Assembly: GCF_019703855.1 (NCBI RefSeq)
Contig: NZ_AP024086.1
Coordinates: 3,616,501-3,680,500, forward strand
Source of the DNA: Desulfomarina profundi
GTDB taxonomy: Bacteria; Desulfobacterota; Desulfobulbia; Desulfobulbales; Desulfocapsaceae
Reading direction: 5' to 3'
DNA: 64,000 nucleotides
Shown here: one piece after another, positions 1 to 8,487 of the stretch
Position numbering within the stretch: position 1 is the first letter of the stretch
How the letters are laid out: every line of letters begins with the position of its first letter
The notes under the pieces: model-generated
Database searches by the model: none
What the model was told of the DNA's origin: nothing
The model's input: the letters and a program-made list of their open reading frames with translations, nothing else
Made by a program: the position numbers and the translations under genes

Positions 1-594
1 GCGTATAGTACAACTGCGTTTTTCATCCATGACAGCGATCACATTCTCACAATGGGGACATGTTTCAGAAAAAAAGAGATACAGGGAAGGTTTATCTTTT
101 TCTCCTGGAATCTGCGCATAACTTCCCCTGCCAAGAGACACATTTCCCCCTGCAGACGCCTTGAAATCAAGAGAAGACAGGGCAAGAAAGACAGAAAAGA
201 AGAGAACAGCCCCTCCAGCAACCTGCTTCAATCCACTCAAAACAGTCAACAAGATAATGGCCGAACAGACAATAAGACAATAAGAACAGAAAGTGGAAAG
301 AACCACATACTGAAAAAAAATAAGGACACCCTCGGCGGCTATACCTCCAAAGAGTACTAAACCTGCAAGAACCCGGAACAATTCCTTTTTCTTTCGCACC
401 TGGAGGAAACACCAGGACAGAAACAGAAAATAAAAACAACCGGCAAGATTAAAATAGAATGGCGACACCCGTGTAAAACTGTCCACCACGGCACAACCGT
501 CATTCAAACAGATACCTTTGCTGCCAAAAAATATAAGAAGAGCCTGAATTCCGGTCAGCAGCGCTGCGAGAGATGAAATTATTACTCTAACCAT
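1..594 (-). CDS. VKOR-family membrane disulfide oxidoreductase with thioredoxin-like tail (partial, cut by window edge)
   Basis: Read by hand from an ATG at 594; the frame stays open for 198 codons to the window edge, so the C-terminus is missing. Several hydrophobic segments carry the two cysteine pairs expected of vitamin K epoxide reductase homologues: a loop pair Cys29/Cys34 and C-S-Y-C at residues 103-106. After the last membrane segment a soluble part starts and shows C-P-H-C at 179-182 after a hydrophobic strand, as in a thioredoxin/DsbA-like domain. Bacterial VKOR homologues oxidise periplasmic thiol partners and pass the electrons to quinone; a fused Trx domain is a known architecture. 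The role in disulfide bond formation is inferred from family. The next gene (DGC) lies upstream on the same strand after a gap of about 57 bp. Confidence 0.75.
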   Translation of the reverse strand, partial: MVRVIISSLAALLTGIQALLIFFGSKGICLNDGCAVVDSFTRVSPFYFNLAGCFYFLFLSWCFLQVRKKKELFRVLAGLVLFGGIAAEGVLIFFQYVVLSTFCSYCLIVCSAIILLTVLSGLKQVAGGAVLFFSVFLALSSLDFKASAGGNVSLGRGSYAQIPGEKDKPSLYLFFSETCPHCENVIAVMDEKRSCTIR

Positions 595-651
595 AACAGG
601 TTCAATGATAAGAATAACATGCAGTTTTGCAAGTTAACCAAAGGAAAAAAA

Positions 652-2135
652 TTATCCCTGTGTATAAAATTCAGTTTCCAGGCAGTTTCCTCCTCTCTCC
701 TTGCACCTGTACAACGCCCTGTCAGCCCTGTAAAGCATTGCATCCAGGTCATCTCCCTCGTGAAAAGAAGTAACTCCACAACTCACGGTAATAAGATTTT
801 CAGGATCATCAAGTTTACTGCCCTTCCCCCCAGATCTGCCATTCTGATCGCCTGCCGTATTCTCTCTGCCATTTTCAGAATTCCGTCCGTTTCCTGACAG
901 CAGAGAACAGCAAATTCGTCCCCTCCCCATCTGGCCAGGGTATCGGTTGGACGGATATTCTCCTTGATGAGTTGGGCAACATTTCTCAGGACATTGTCTC
1001 CTGCCAAGTGCCCGTTAGTATCATTAACATTTTTGAAATTGTCCAGATCCATCAAAATAAGGCTGAACGGTTTTTTACTGCGGGAATACGAATACACCTT
1101 ATTTTCAAATTCTTTCTCAAGGGACCTTCTATTAGCTACACCGGTCAATTCATCTGTTACTGCAAGCGTTTCCAACTCTTCCTGGTATCGATTTATCGCA
1201 CCAAGAGTTATCAAAACAACAAAAAAAGAAGCCACCAGCCCAAAGAAAATACTACGAATAAAATTCCGACGAGCTGTAGACAGAACTTTTCCCTCATCCT
1301 GTTCAACCAGAAGAAACCAGGAAAATGAACTGATAAACCGGGCGGTGAGAAATACAGTTCTGTGGTCTCTTTCAAACTCAAAATTTCTGGGGTCGTTTCC
1401 TGTTTCAAGTATTTTTTCCGTTATCTTCCCGATTCCCTCCATATCGCCAATAGACACCTTTTCAATATATTTTTTTTCCGGATGCACCATGATCTTTCCC
1501 TCACGGTCAGTCAGGTAAACAACCCTCTGGTACTTCTGTTTATACGCAGCAATGAGTTCGGAGACATGGTCAACTTTCAGGCCGACACCAGTTACTCCCA
1601 GGAGTTTTCCTTCAGAATCGAACACTTTATAATTTATGAAAATCGTCAGGATATTACCCGCCGCTTCGTCAGTATCAACCTCAATATCATATTCCTGGTT
1701 CTGGGCTGTAAAATCATAATACCAGACATCGTGGGAATCCATTGGCGAAACAGTTTTATGAATACCGTTGTACCGGTAGTATATTCCGGTATGTGCAGAA
1801 ACAAAGAATGTGGTGAAAAAATCATATTTTTCTTTAATTCCATTGAGATACATTAATACCTTATCGACATCCTGTTCTCCCTCACTGACCCAGTTCTTTA
1901 AAAAATGGTCGGTGGCCATGGAGGACGAAACCAGCAGGGGACGCATCATTTCCGAGGTCAACTCAGAGTAGATATTATCCATGGTCAGGGGAAGGTCGTT
2001 CTGCAGAATTTCCGTACGGACAGATGCCCTGGTTATCATATAGTTGACGGAACTGATGCCAACGAAGGAACTGAACAGTATTGCCGCTATCAGAAAGAGC
2101 AGCCTATTGCGTGTTGATGGCTTTTTCATCCTCAT
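652..2135 (-). pseudogene. Membrane diguanylate cyclase (Cache-GGDEF) with a one-base frameshift near the C-terminus
   Basis: An N-terminal membrane helix, a periplasmic double-Cache-like sensor (about residues 40-280), a second membrane helix and a GGDEF domain are visible. The active site reads R-W-G-G-D-E-F, preceded by R-P-T-D, a likely inhibitory I-site. The upstream frame stops at 783. The missing last ~55 residues of the cyclase (V-S-C-G-V-T-S-F, then A-D-R-A-L-Y) continue in another frame to 652. The frames meet at a run of six C (826-831; six G in the coding sense), and adding one G restores a full domain. The in-frame GTG at 2198 is possible, but the ATG at 2135, just before the first membrane helix, is preferred. 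It would make cyclic di-GMP in response to an unknown ligand. Whether it is a true pseudogene or a sequencing error cannot be told here. Confidence 0.8.
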
Positions 2136-2270
2136 TATTTCTCGGCCTGATTCTCCAGAACTTTTGTCAAAGATTGAGCTGCAACCAACCACGGGCACTC
2201 ATTACGTAGTGTACCAACAAGGGCCTGTTTTTTATCTCTGACAGTTTATCATACCAGGAAAAATATCTCT

Positions 2271-2383
2271 AGCACCCCACAAGGGGGTAAAGTGCCTTGA
2301 AAATAAACCTAACCATTTAATTTCAAAACACATTCCCTGATTTCTTGTTTTTTTATGACAGAAATTCAGGACTAAGGTACTAA
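2271..2383 (+). repeat. Dispersed repeat family 1, copy 1 (about 113 bp)
   Basis: Begins with CACCCCACAAGGGGGT, a short C4/G4 hairpin, then an AT-rich body with the shared words AACCATTTAATTTC and TTTTTTATGACAGAA, ending near ACTAAGG. The same sequence recurs at 7071-7183 and, inverted, at 38821-38934; the hairpin head alone recurs at 17241-17261. It sits in the divergent gap between the diguanylate cyclase and the cell-wall operon and has no coding potential. Confidence 0.85.
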
Positions 2384-2494
2384 TATTTGCCAAAAGCAGC
2401 AGAATAAATTATCTTGGTACTCTTTCATATTTTTTTACAATTACCTGAATCCATAATTGTCCGGATAATACGCAAAACGACAAAAGGCCCGAAA

Positions 2495-2773
2495 ATGAAA
2501 AGCCTTGCATTTGTTTTATGCCTGCTCGCCTTTTCTCTGCAGACAGACATAACGTCAGCATCCGATAACAATGCCAGGAAAAATGATAGTACAGGCTATG
2601 TTCAAATGTTGATAATGATGGAGGCGGAAGAAGATGCGGAAGAGTTGCTTAATTTGAAAGATGTTCAGCAAAGTGCAAACAAAACTATCGATAACTCATC
2701 TGATTCAAACACGTTGTCACCAGAAACAGCAGGAAAATCGGATGATTGCGGGAATCAGGTATTAAAACGATGA
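2495..2773 (+). CDS. Small secreted acidic protein of unknown function, coupled to the L,D-transpeptidase-like gene
   Basis: 92 residues. The start M-K-S-L-A-F is chosen because it opens directly with a signal peptide (about residues 1-22, ending near T-S-A-S); in-frame codons further upstream would put an unnatural polar stretch before it. The mature part is short, Ser/Asn/Asp/Glu rich, contains two Cys-free acidic stretches (E-A-E-E-D-A-E-E) and one Cys near the end, and matches no family I recognise. Its TGA stop overlaps the next gene's ATG in an ATGA arrangement, so translation is probably coupled to the cell-wall enzyme gene that follows. A periplasmic accessory role is a guess from position only. 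Confidence 0.55.
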   Translation: MKSLAFVLCLLAFSLQTDITSASDNNARKNDSTGYVQMLIMMEAEEDAEELLNLKDVQQSANKTIDNSSDSNTLSPETAGKSDDCGNQVLKR

Positions 2774-4002
2774 CCAGAGTAATTTCCATTCTTTTTTCGA
2801 TTGCCATTCTTCTTAACACAGTCCTGCATACATCTTCGTGTACAGCTTCTGTATCCCCTGGAAAAACTGATACTTTTAGCCTTTTTTTATACAGTTCCGG
2901 CCAACCGATCCATTTCATAGTCGTGGAGAAATCCTCTCAGCGGCTGTTACTGTTCAGCCAGGAGAAGACACTCAAGCTTCTGAACAGGTTTATCTGTGCC
3001 ACAGGAGAAAACCCGGGAACAAAACTGATCAGCGGTGATTCCCGCACTCCTGAAGGAGTCTATTTTATCACCAGGTACTATGAAGACAAAAAAATCACAG
3101 TATTCGGCAGTCGTGCGTTCCATCTCGATTACCCGAATATTTTTGATAAAAATGCAGGCCACAACGGTGATGGAATCTATATACACGGGACAAACCGACA
3201 ACTTCTTCCCTTCAGCACAAACGGCTGTATAACCCTCAACAATGATGATCTTGATATTCTCGCACCCTATCTCACCATTGATACCATTCCCGTTATCATA
3301 GTGAACACATTGGACACACCAATCAACGACCGGACTGTTTCCTTGACAGCCCATGACAATCGCCTGACTGACCTTTTAAAGCAGTTTTCCCCGGACATTG
3401 CAGGCATTGATAGAAATCTGATCAAAACTCTGATTTTTTTTCATAAAGGTGATAGTGCGGTTGCAACCTTGGACTACCTCACCTTTGACGGCGACCGGAT
3501 ACGCTATAAAAACAGAAAAAAAATGTATCTCAGACGTGGACTCTCAAAGAAATGGCGGATATTGTATTCCACCCAGTTCCAAAATGGTATTCCTGCAATC
3601 CTGGCAGTCCATCCCGGAAAAACGAACCTTGCGACAAAAACCTTCCCGCAAGCTGAAGTCGTGAAACCTGACGAAAAGGAAGAAATCCTTAATTTCATAG
3701 AACACTGGAGAACAGCCTGGAGCCGTAAAAACCTATCTTCATATATCAACTGTTACAGCCCCTCTTTTCGCAGTGGCAGACTCGACCTGGAAAAATGGCG
3801 GAAGAAAAAAAACCGGCTGAACAGGAAATATGCATTTATCAACGTAACTATTAATAATATTAAAATAAAATTGACAGAGAGCGGTGCGATTGCAACATTT
3901 GATCAATCCTATATTTCTGACCAATACAAAACCTCCGGCAGAAAAACACTGCACCTGATCAGGAAAGATGATAACTGGCTGATCCAGCGAGAATATATGT
4001 GA
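2770..4002 (+). CDS. YkuD-fold L,D-transpeptidase/L,D-carboxypeptidase with C-terminal NTF2-like domain (Csd6/Pgp2-like)
   Basis: 410 residues. Start at 2770 lies inside the ATGA overlap with the gene before. Signal peptide about 1-28. A YkuD catalytic domain covers about 48-190, with the conserved H-G-T-N at 139-142 and S-T-N-G-C at 149-153 (Cys153 the nucleophile, His139 its partner). The C-terminal ~110 residues (after E-I-L-N-F-I-E-H-W) look like an NTF2/SnoaL-type fold with paired aromatic strands. YkuD plus NTF2 is the architecture of Helicobacter Csd6 and Campylobacter Pgp2, which trim peptidoglycan tetrapeptides to tripeptides and set helical shape. The M99 peptidase gene next door supports that reading. 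An ordinary crosslinking L,D-transpeptidase is the alternative. Confidence 0.8.
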   Translation: MTRVISILFSIAILLNTVLHTSSCTASVSPGKTDTFSLFLYSSGQPIHFIVVEKSSQRLLLFSQEKTLKLLNRFICATGENPGTKLISGDSRTPEGVYFITRYYEDKKITVFGSRAFHLDYPNIFDKNAGHNGDGIYIHGTNRQLLPFSTNGCITLNNDDLDILAPYLTIDTIPVIIVNTLDTPINDRTVSLTAHDNRLTDLLKQFSPDIAGIDRNLIKTLIFFHKGDSAVATLDYLTFDGDRIRYKNRKKMYLRRGLSKKWRILYSTQFQNGIPAILAVHPGKTNLATKTFPQAEVVKPDEKEEILNFIEHWRTAWSRKNLSSYINCYSPSFRSGRLDLEKWRKKKNRLNRKYAFINVTINNIKIKLTESGAIATFDQSYISDQYKTSGRKTLHLIRKDDNWLIQREYM

Positions 4003-4026
4003 TTTTTGCAGAAGAGAAGGAACCCC

Positions 4027-5583
4027 ATGGCACCCTTTGTTCCATATAGATTTTCAGTAGTATACCCATTTGTATTTATAGTACTTTTTTCCCTTTTTTC
4101 CTCGGCAACAGGATCACCCCTGCAAAGACAGCATAACGTATACTTTGCCAATACTGAACATGAACTGCATGTGTTCAAGGTTTTTGGAAAAAAACCGGGT
4201 AAAACCATTATGCTCATCGGAGGAATCCAGGGAGATGAGCCCGGTGGATACCTTACTGCTGATCTGTATGCCGACATCAACCTGAAACAGGGAAATCTCA
4301 TTGTTGTCCCCAGGGCAAATTTCTACTCCATTCTTCTCAATCAGCGGGACGGCCTTACCGGAGACATGAACCGCAAATTCGGCCAGAAAACCGCTGCTGA
4401 AAAAAATATGGAACAGGAAATAGTATCCATCCTGAAAAAGCTCATCGGGCAGGCAGACTGCCTCATAAATCTTCATGAAGGCTCCGGCTACTACTCTCCT
4501 GTCTGGAAAAACGAAATGGAAAATCCCCAACGATTCGGGCAGTCTATTATTTTTGATGCCGCCACCTATTTCGGGGAAAAAAAACAAAAACTCATTAAAT
4601 TGGAAGAAATTGCCCGACGGGTGCTCAAAAAAGTCAACCCTCAGATTGAAAACAAGCGGTATCATTTCAGGGCAAATAATCACAATACCGTATCGGAAGA
4701 GACAATACACAGGGAACAGAGACTTTCGGCAACCTACTACGCTCTCACCCAGGCCAATATTCCTGCCTTTGGTGTTGAAACTTCAAAATTTATCAAAAAC
4801 AATGAAGAAAAAGTGGCCCTGCATAAACTGGTAGTGAACACCTTCATGGAGGAATTCGGGATTTTCCCGGAAACTCCCGGGGTTCATGTTGGAAAGACCG
4901 AACTCAACTATGTCCTTGTAAAAATTAACGACGGACATCCTTATGCCGTTAAAAACGAATCCAGCCTGCAGGTGGAACAAGGGGCTGAAGTTATTATTAC
5001 TGATATCATAGCAAATATTGACAGAGGACTTGCTGCGGACTTTGTCGGTATGGGAAGCTACAACGACACAAACATACCATTCAGAATAGCCATGCCGACA
5101 AAAGTGGTTATCCGGAAAGACGCGGAAACCTGTGGATGGATTCAATTGACTGTCAAAACAGATAGATGGAATATAAACACCCTGACTCCATCAGAAAGAA
5201 CAGGGAACAGTCAAAACAGGGAACCACCGACCAGCGAGCTGCGAGCTGAAGAAGTTATAGTCAATGTAAATGGTACCCTGCACCTTGTAAAAGAAGGTGA
5301 AGTGTTGCATATTCCAAGGGATAAACCGGTCATTATAAAGGGCGTCAGAAGTAATATCAGCAGACTGGACAATATGATTTTTGCCAACCTGAAAGGTTTT
5401 GCACCACCAAAATCCATAAACGACGGGAATGATATCAACTTCCCTATTTTCCCGGACCAGGATCTCTGGGTGAGATATTCTGAAAACAGAAAAGGTATCA
5501 GGTATCCCATCAAGGCGACATATAAAAATAAGGTGATTGGAACCTTCTGGCTTCACCTGGACCGACCAACCGCCGTCCCGTAA
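4027..5583 (+). CDS. Periplasmic M99/M14-like zinc carboxypeptidase (Csd4/Pgp1-like murein peptidase)
   Basis: 518 residues. ATG 4027 is chosen over the in-frame TTG at 4006 because AAGGA sits at 4017-4021. N-terminal signal/anchor about 9-29. The metal site reads G-G-I-Q-G-D-E (Gln68, Glu71) and N-L-H-E-G-S-G-Y (His150). A Gln-x-x-Glu plus distant His zinc site is the mark of the M99 family typified by Helicobacter Csd4, a D,L-carboxypeptidase that clips tripeptides to dipeptides; canonical M14 enzymes use His-x-x-Glu. The long C-terminal half (after ~290) is beta-rich, as in Csd4, which has two beta domains after the catalytic one. It follows the Csd6-like gene with a gap of 24 bp, so the pair could act in sequence on the same muropeptides. 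Confidence 0.8.
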   Translation: MAPFVPYRFSVVYPFVFIVLFSLFSSATGSPLQRQHNVYFANTEHELHVFKVFGKKPGKTIMLIGGIQGDEPGGYLTADLYADINLKQGNLIVVPRANFYSILLNQRDGLTGDMNRKFGQKTAAEKNMEQEIVSILKKLIGQADCLINLHEGSGYYSPVWKNEMENPQRFGQSIIFDAATYFGEKKQKLIKLEEIARRVLKKVNPQIENKRYHFRANNHNTVSEETIHREQRLSATYYALTQANIPAFGVETSKFIKNNEEKVALHKLVVNTFMEEFGIFPETPGVHVGKTELNYVLVKINDGHPYAVKNESSLQVEQGAEVIITDIIANIDRGLAADFVGMGSYNDTNIPFRIAMPTKVVIRKDAETCGWIQLTVKTDRWNINTLTPSERTGNSQNREPPTSELRAEEVIVNVNGTLHLVKEGEVLHIPRDKPVIIKGVRSNISRLDNMIFANLKGFAPPKSINDGNDINFPIFPDQDLWVRYSENRKGIRYPIKATYKNKVIGTFWLHLDRPTAVP

Positions 5584-5586
5584 TAA

Positions 5587-5612
5587 TTAATGGGTACCTT
5601 GAAAAATTAGAA
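5587..5612 (+). repeat. Remnant end of MITE-like family 5
   Basis: The stretch ATTAATGGGTACCTTGAAAA and the next bases (ATTAGAA) match both ends of the inverted-repeat element at 55618-55778. Only one end is present here, directly after the carboxypeptidase stop codon and before the RBS of the next gene. Confidence 0.5.
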
Positions 5613-5623
5613 GTAAGGAGAAC

Positions 5624-6013
5624 ATGATGATTACTTATTTATATTGGACAGCCATTTTTATACTCACCCTTGTACCGCTCTATATTCTCGGTTTTAAAGC
5701 CGTCAAATGGAAAGCTGCTGTAATTGTAGCATCTATTATCCTGCTCACCGGCTGGTCAACCTATTATTTTCGTCTACAGCAGGTTTTTGTTAAACGGTAT
5801 GGAGGTGTTATGACGATTCGTGTCCCGGAAGGGCGGCATCATCTCGGCGCTACATGGAAGGATGACAATCTGTGGATCGAAAACTACAACCCTGAAACAA
5901 ACACCTGTATCTTCAGTGAATACTCCAAGGGAAACCTTCTCCAGGGCAGAGTAACCATAAAGAACTGCAATCCGTTACTCCCCCGGCAGCCGGGCACTGA
6001 CTCTGGACAATAG
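5624..6013 (+). CDS. Small membrane protein of unknown function
   Basis: 129 residues, preceded by AAGGAG a few bases before two consecutive ATGs (5624 and 5627); the second has the better spacing. Two hydrophobic helices at about 5-24 and 30-48 are followed by a soluble domain of about 75 residues with two cysteines (N-T-C-I-F and I-K-N-C-N-P) and a Pro-rich end. I do not recognise the family. It lies 40 bp after the carboxypeptidase gene and could be the last member of the same operon. The topology suggests an anchored periplasmic domain, which is inference only. Confidence 0.6.
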   Translation: MMITYLYWTAIFILTLVPLYILGFKAVKWKAAVIVASIILLTGWSTYYFRLQQVFVKRYGGVMTIRVPEGRHHLGATWKDDNLWIENYNPETNTCIFSEYSKGNLLQGRVTIKNCNPLLPRQPGTDSGQ

Positions 6014-6022
6014 TTTTCCTAG

Positions 6023-6051
6023 TTGACAATGATTACCATTGTTATTAATGT
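6023..6051 (+). promoter_or_regulatory. Probable promoter overlapped by a Fur-family-type palindrome
   Basis: A perfect 6-5-6 palindrome, ACAATG-ATTAC-CATTGT, occupies 6026-6042. It overlaps a TTGACA (-35-like, 6023-6028) and the spacer before a weak TAATGT (-10-like) near 6046. The palindrome resembles Fur-superfamily operators (NATAATGATNATCATTAT type). The geometry would let a bound repressor block the polymerase. Target gene: the 63-residue ORF at 6108. Which regulator binds is not shown. Confidence 0.5.
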
Positions 6052-6107
6052 GAGAGTATGCTGGTGGCCACAGATCAATCCGACTTACTCTTATACAGGA
6101 GAAAAAC

Positions 6108-6299
6108 ATGAAAATATCAGTAGATAAAAATGTTGTTGAAATTACCCCCGATTCCCCGGAAGAAACCAGCGCACTTGATGTTTTATGGAAAATAATAATT
6201 GATTGTTACGGCAATAATAAAAAACTCGTTCCCATGGGACAGTTTATTCCCGGTGTCGACAAATTTGCCCGTTTCAACATTGAGGGTCCCAAAGAGTAG
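6108..6299 (+). CDS. Small 63-residue cytoplasmic protein, possibly metal- or stress-regulated
   Basis: Good ribosome site (AGGAG, 6 bases before ATG). No signal peptide or membrane helix. It contains two hydrophobic stretches (A-L-D-V-L-W-K-I-I-I and M-G-Q-F-I-P-G-V) and one Cys. I do not recognise a family. The strong RBS, the promoter-like palindrome upstream at 6023-6051 and a hairpin downstream at 6381-6408 make a single-gene transcription unit likely, so it is probably a real small gene. If the operator is Fur-like, expression should rise on iron limitation. Confidence 0.6.
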   Translation: MKISVDKNVVEITPDSPEETSALDVLWKIIIDCYGNNKKLVPMGQFIPGVDKFARFNIEGPKE

Positions 6300-6665
6300 A
6301 ACGTCTTTTCATTTCTCTATCATAAAAGAACTGTAAAAAAAATACTGCGCCCCAGGGCATTCCTTCCTTTCTCAAAGAGACAACATCCCTGTTTTTTAAG
6401 GGATGTTGTTCCCAATCCTGATTCCTGATTTCATATAGTTTTTCAAAAGTGCATTTTTTGCACTTTTGTCGTCGAACAGGGCAAAAAACATTGCCCACTT
6501 CTCTTCACCATATCCATTTATTTTTATAACAAACTGATAATACATAGTTTCTTTTTCTGGCATGTGTCTTGCTAGATCTCTTGTGTATCAAAATAGATGT
6601 TGATCACAAAACAGGATCTGGTCTGAAGTAACTGGACTGAATATCCTGATTTTTCGGAGGTTGAA
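6300..6665. other. Intergenic stretch with three stacked hairpins
   Basis: No gene seen. Hairpin A at 6381-6408 has stem AACATCCCT/AGGGATGTT and a T-rich loop. Hairpin B at 6445-6467 has stem AAAAGTGC/GCACTTTT. Hairpin C near 6479-6495 pairs GGGCA with TGCCC. Hairpin A is the most likely terminator of the 63-residue gene. A clear GGAGG Shine-Dalgarno precedes the next gene at 6666. Confidence 0.5.
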
Positions 6666-7061
6666 ATGCAAAACTCATTTGAAAATTTTGAAATTCACCC
6701 GGTAGTTCTGCCCCCGTCACGTAAAAGAATGGACCAGCGGAATATACTTGGCCACCTCATTGCCATAAATCAACAGGGAACCGGTCAGGTTACCAGTATA
6801 GATGAAAGAGGTCTTTCTTTCGGTTGCCTCTACCGGCACCAGTTCCCGGAAGAATGGCAGATGGACATCATCGATTCAAAAGGCTGTCATATCAAACAGC
6901 TGAGCGTGAGAAAAATATGGGAAGAAATTAACCCGGAAAGTATTTTTGAAATTGAAATCGGTGTGGAATTTTCAGAAACATCATCTTACCAACGAGAAGA
7001 ACTGGGTAATATTCTTTCAAATCTTCAATATTATATGAGCAGCAGAATGACTGTCACCTGA
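6666..7061 (+). CDS. PilZ-like domain protein, putative cyclic di-GMP receptor
   Basis: 131 residues, RBS CGGAGG 7 bases before ATG. The fold looks like a single PilZ domain: an Arg-rich start (S-R-K-R-M-D-Q-R, about 18-25), then V-T-S-I-D-E-R-G-L-S-F-G-C, comparable to the D/N-x-S-x-x-G part of the c-di-GMP site, then a beta-rich body with G-V-E-F near the end. The second motif is not canonical, so binding is uncertain. Two GGDEF proteins flank it (652-2135 and 7570-8451), which favours a c-di-GMP role. There is no output domain; such stand-alone PilZ proteins act by contacting a partner. Confidence 0.6.
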   Translation: MQNSFENFEIHPVVLPPSRKRMDQRNILGHLIAINQQGTGQVTSIDERGLSFGCLYRHQFPEEWQMDIIDSKGCHIKQLSVRKIWEEINPESIFEIEIGVEFSETSSYQREELGNILSNLQYYMSSRMTVT

Positions 7062-7070
7062 TATCGTATT

Positions 7071-7183
7071 AACACCCCACAAGGGGGTATAAGTGCCATG
7101 GAAATAAACTTAACCATTTAATTTCAAAACACCTTCCCCGGTTACTTGTTTTTTATGACAGAAGTTCGGGAGTAAGGCACTAA
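7071..7183 (+). repeat. Dispersed repeat family 1, copy 2 (about 113 bp)
   Basis: Near-identical to 2271-2383 in the same orientation: starts AACACCCCACAAGGGGGT, shares AACCATTTAATTTC and TTTTTTATGACAGAAG, ends AGTAAGGCACTAA. It begins about 10 bp after the stop of the PilZ-like gene. Confidence 0.85.
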
Positions 7184-7569
7184 ATACGTTTAGAAATTTT
7201 TCAGGATAGCTTTCAGTAGTCTTTGTTTTCACACTGCAAACTCATAGAGATAAAACTACTCTCTCAACTGTCGGGCAAACATCTTATATATCTGCAGTAA
7301 CAGTTCTCTTCTCCCAGCATTATCCCTTCTCTCCCGGCACAGAATCTGTGCAACCTCCAACAGAGCCCAATCAAAAGTTTGCCCGCTTTTTTCATCCACC
7401 GTAATCTTGCGACGAAGAGTTCACCTTTCGCGGCTTGTGTTTCCAGAACCACCCCTCTTCAACTCCATACATTTTCTAAAAAAAATATTTGCATAAATCC
7501 ACCCTGTTTGTGATATCCTGAATCAGTGTTCCTGTTTTTTGCCTGAAGTCACTGTAACCGGAGAGTATC
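7184..7569. other. Intergenic stretch with a possible decayed small ORF
   Basis: No confident gene. On the minus strand 7256-7399 reads as a 47-codon ORF from GTG with protein-like composition (Q-T-F-D-W-A-L-L-E-V-A, then L-L-L-Q-I-Y-K-M-F). The same frame continues upstream to an ATG, interrupted by one TGA at 7421-7423. It has no convincing ribosome site and could be the remnant of a lost gene or chance. The final 70 bp probably hold the promoter and RBS (GGAG) of the REC-GGDEF gene. Confidence 0.3.
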
Positions 7570-8451
7570 ATGCAAAACGATTTGCCCGTTATCCTTGCGG
7601 TTGATGATACAAGAGAAAATCTGAATATACTCCTGTCCCTTCTCGCCGAATATGACATCCTGGTCGCACTTGACGGAAAAAAGGCCCTGGAAATTATCGA
7701 TAGAGAAAAAATTGATCTGATTCTCCTTGATATTTCCATGCCGGAAATGGACGGATATGAAATCTGCAGGCTGTTAAAAGCCACTGAAAGAACAAAAGAT
7801 ATTCCTGTTATTTTCCTCACCGCAAAAGACGATGAGGAAAGTATAGAACTCGCCTACGATGTGGGCGGTGTTGATTTTATCACGAAGCCATTCAAACCAC
7901 GAGAGCTCCTGGCCCGGGTGAAGATACAGATTGATTTCAGAAACATGGTCCGGAAACTGGAATATATGGCATCTTATGACACCATGACCGGAATCTACAA
8001 TCGCAGAAAATTCTTCGAACAGGGTCAAATTCTTTTTTCCGCCCACCCCCGGGACCTCTATGCAATTGTTATAGATATAGATAACTTCAAAACAGTCAAT
8101 GATACCTACGGACATCCTGTCGGCGATATTGTCATCAGAAAAATCGCCAGAACAATTTCAACCAACCTCCCCAAGAATACAGTACTGGGACGACTCGGAG
8201 GGGAAGAATTTGCAGTTATCATGAAAGGAACATCCATTGAAGCGACCAGAGATCTTGCAGAACATTTAAGAAAAACCATATCCAAACTGAAAATACACCA
8301 CGACAGCGGCTGCCTTGAACATATTACAATCAGTAATGGCGTATCAAAAATCTGCCCGAATGATACCCTCGACACTCTGCTCAACCGGGCTGATGAAGCT
8401 CTCTATGAAGCCAAAGAAACGGGAAGAAACAAAGTCTGTTTCAGGTGTTGA
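7570..8451 (+). CDS. Response regulator with GGDEF output (PleD/WspR-like diguanylate cyclase)
   Basis: 293 residues. A receiver domain at about 8-122 has the acidic pair D-D, phospho-acceptor Asp in L-L-D-I-S-M-P near residue 57, and K in F-L-T-A-K. A GGDEF domain follows (about 135-290) with active site L-G-G-E-E-F. The allosteric I-site R-x-x-D is absent at the usual place (P-K-N-T instead), so product inhibition may be weak. Phosphorylation should promote dimerisation and c-di-GMP synthesis. The hybrid kinase gene starts 36 bp downstream on the same strand and is the natural partner. No membrane segment, so cytoplasmic. Confidence 0.9.
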   Translation: MQNDLPVILAVDDTRENLNILLSLLAEYDILVALDGKKALEIIDREKIDLILLDISMPEMDGYEICRLLKATERTKDIPVIFLTAKDDEESIELAYDVGGVDFITKPFKPRELLARVKIQIDFRNMVRKLEYMASYDTMTGIYNRRKFFEQGQILFSAHPRDLYAIVIDIDNFKTVNDTYGHPVGDIVIRKIARTISTNLPKNTVLGRLGGEEFAVIMKGTSIEATRDLAEHLRKTISKLKIHHDSGCLEHITISNGVSKICPNDTLDTLLNRADEALYEAKETGRNKVCFRC

Positions 8452-8487
8452 AAAACACTTTCCTGGAATTATGCCCCCGAGAACTCC

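Noticed and set aside
7256-7470. Second selenocysteine candidate (minus-strand ORF with TGA at 7421-7423)
   Set aside because: No protein family is recognisable around the TGA, no GC-rich hairpin follows it, and no RBS is present; more likely a remnant or chance.
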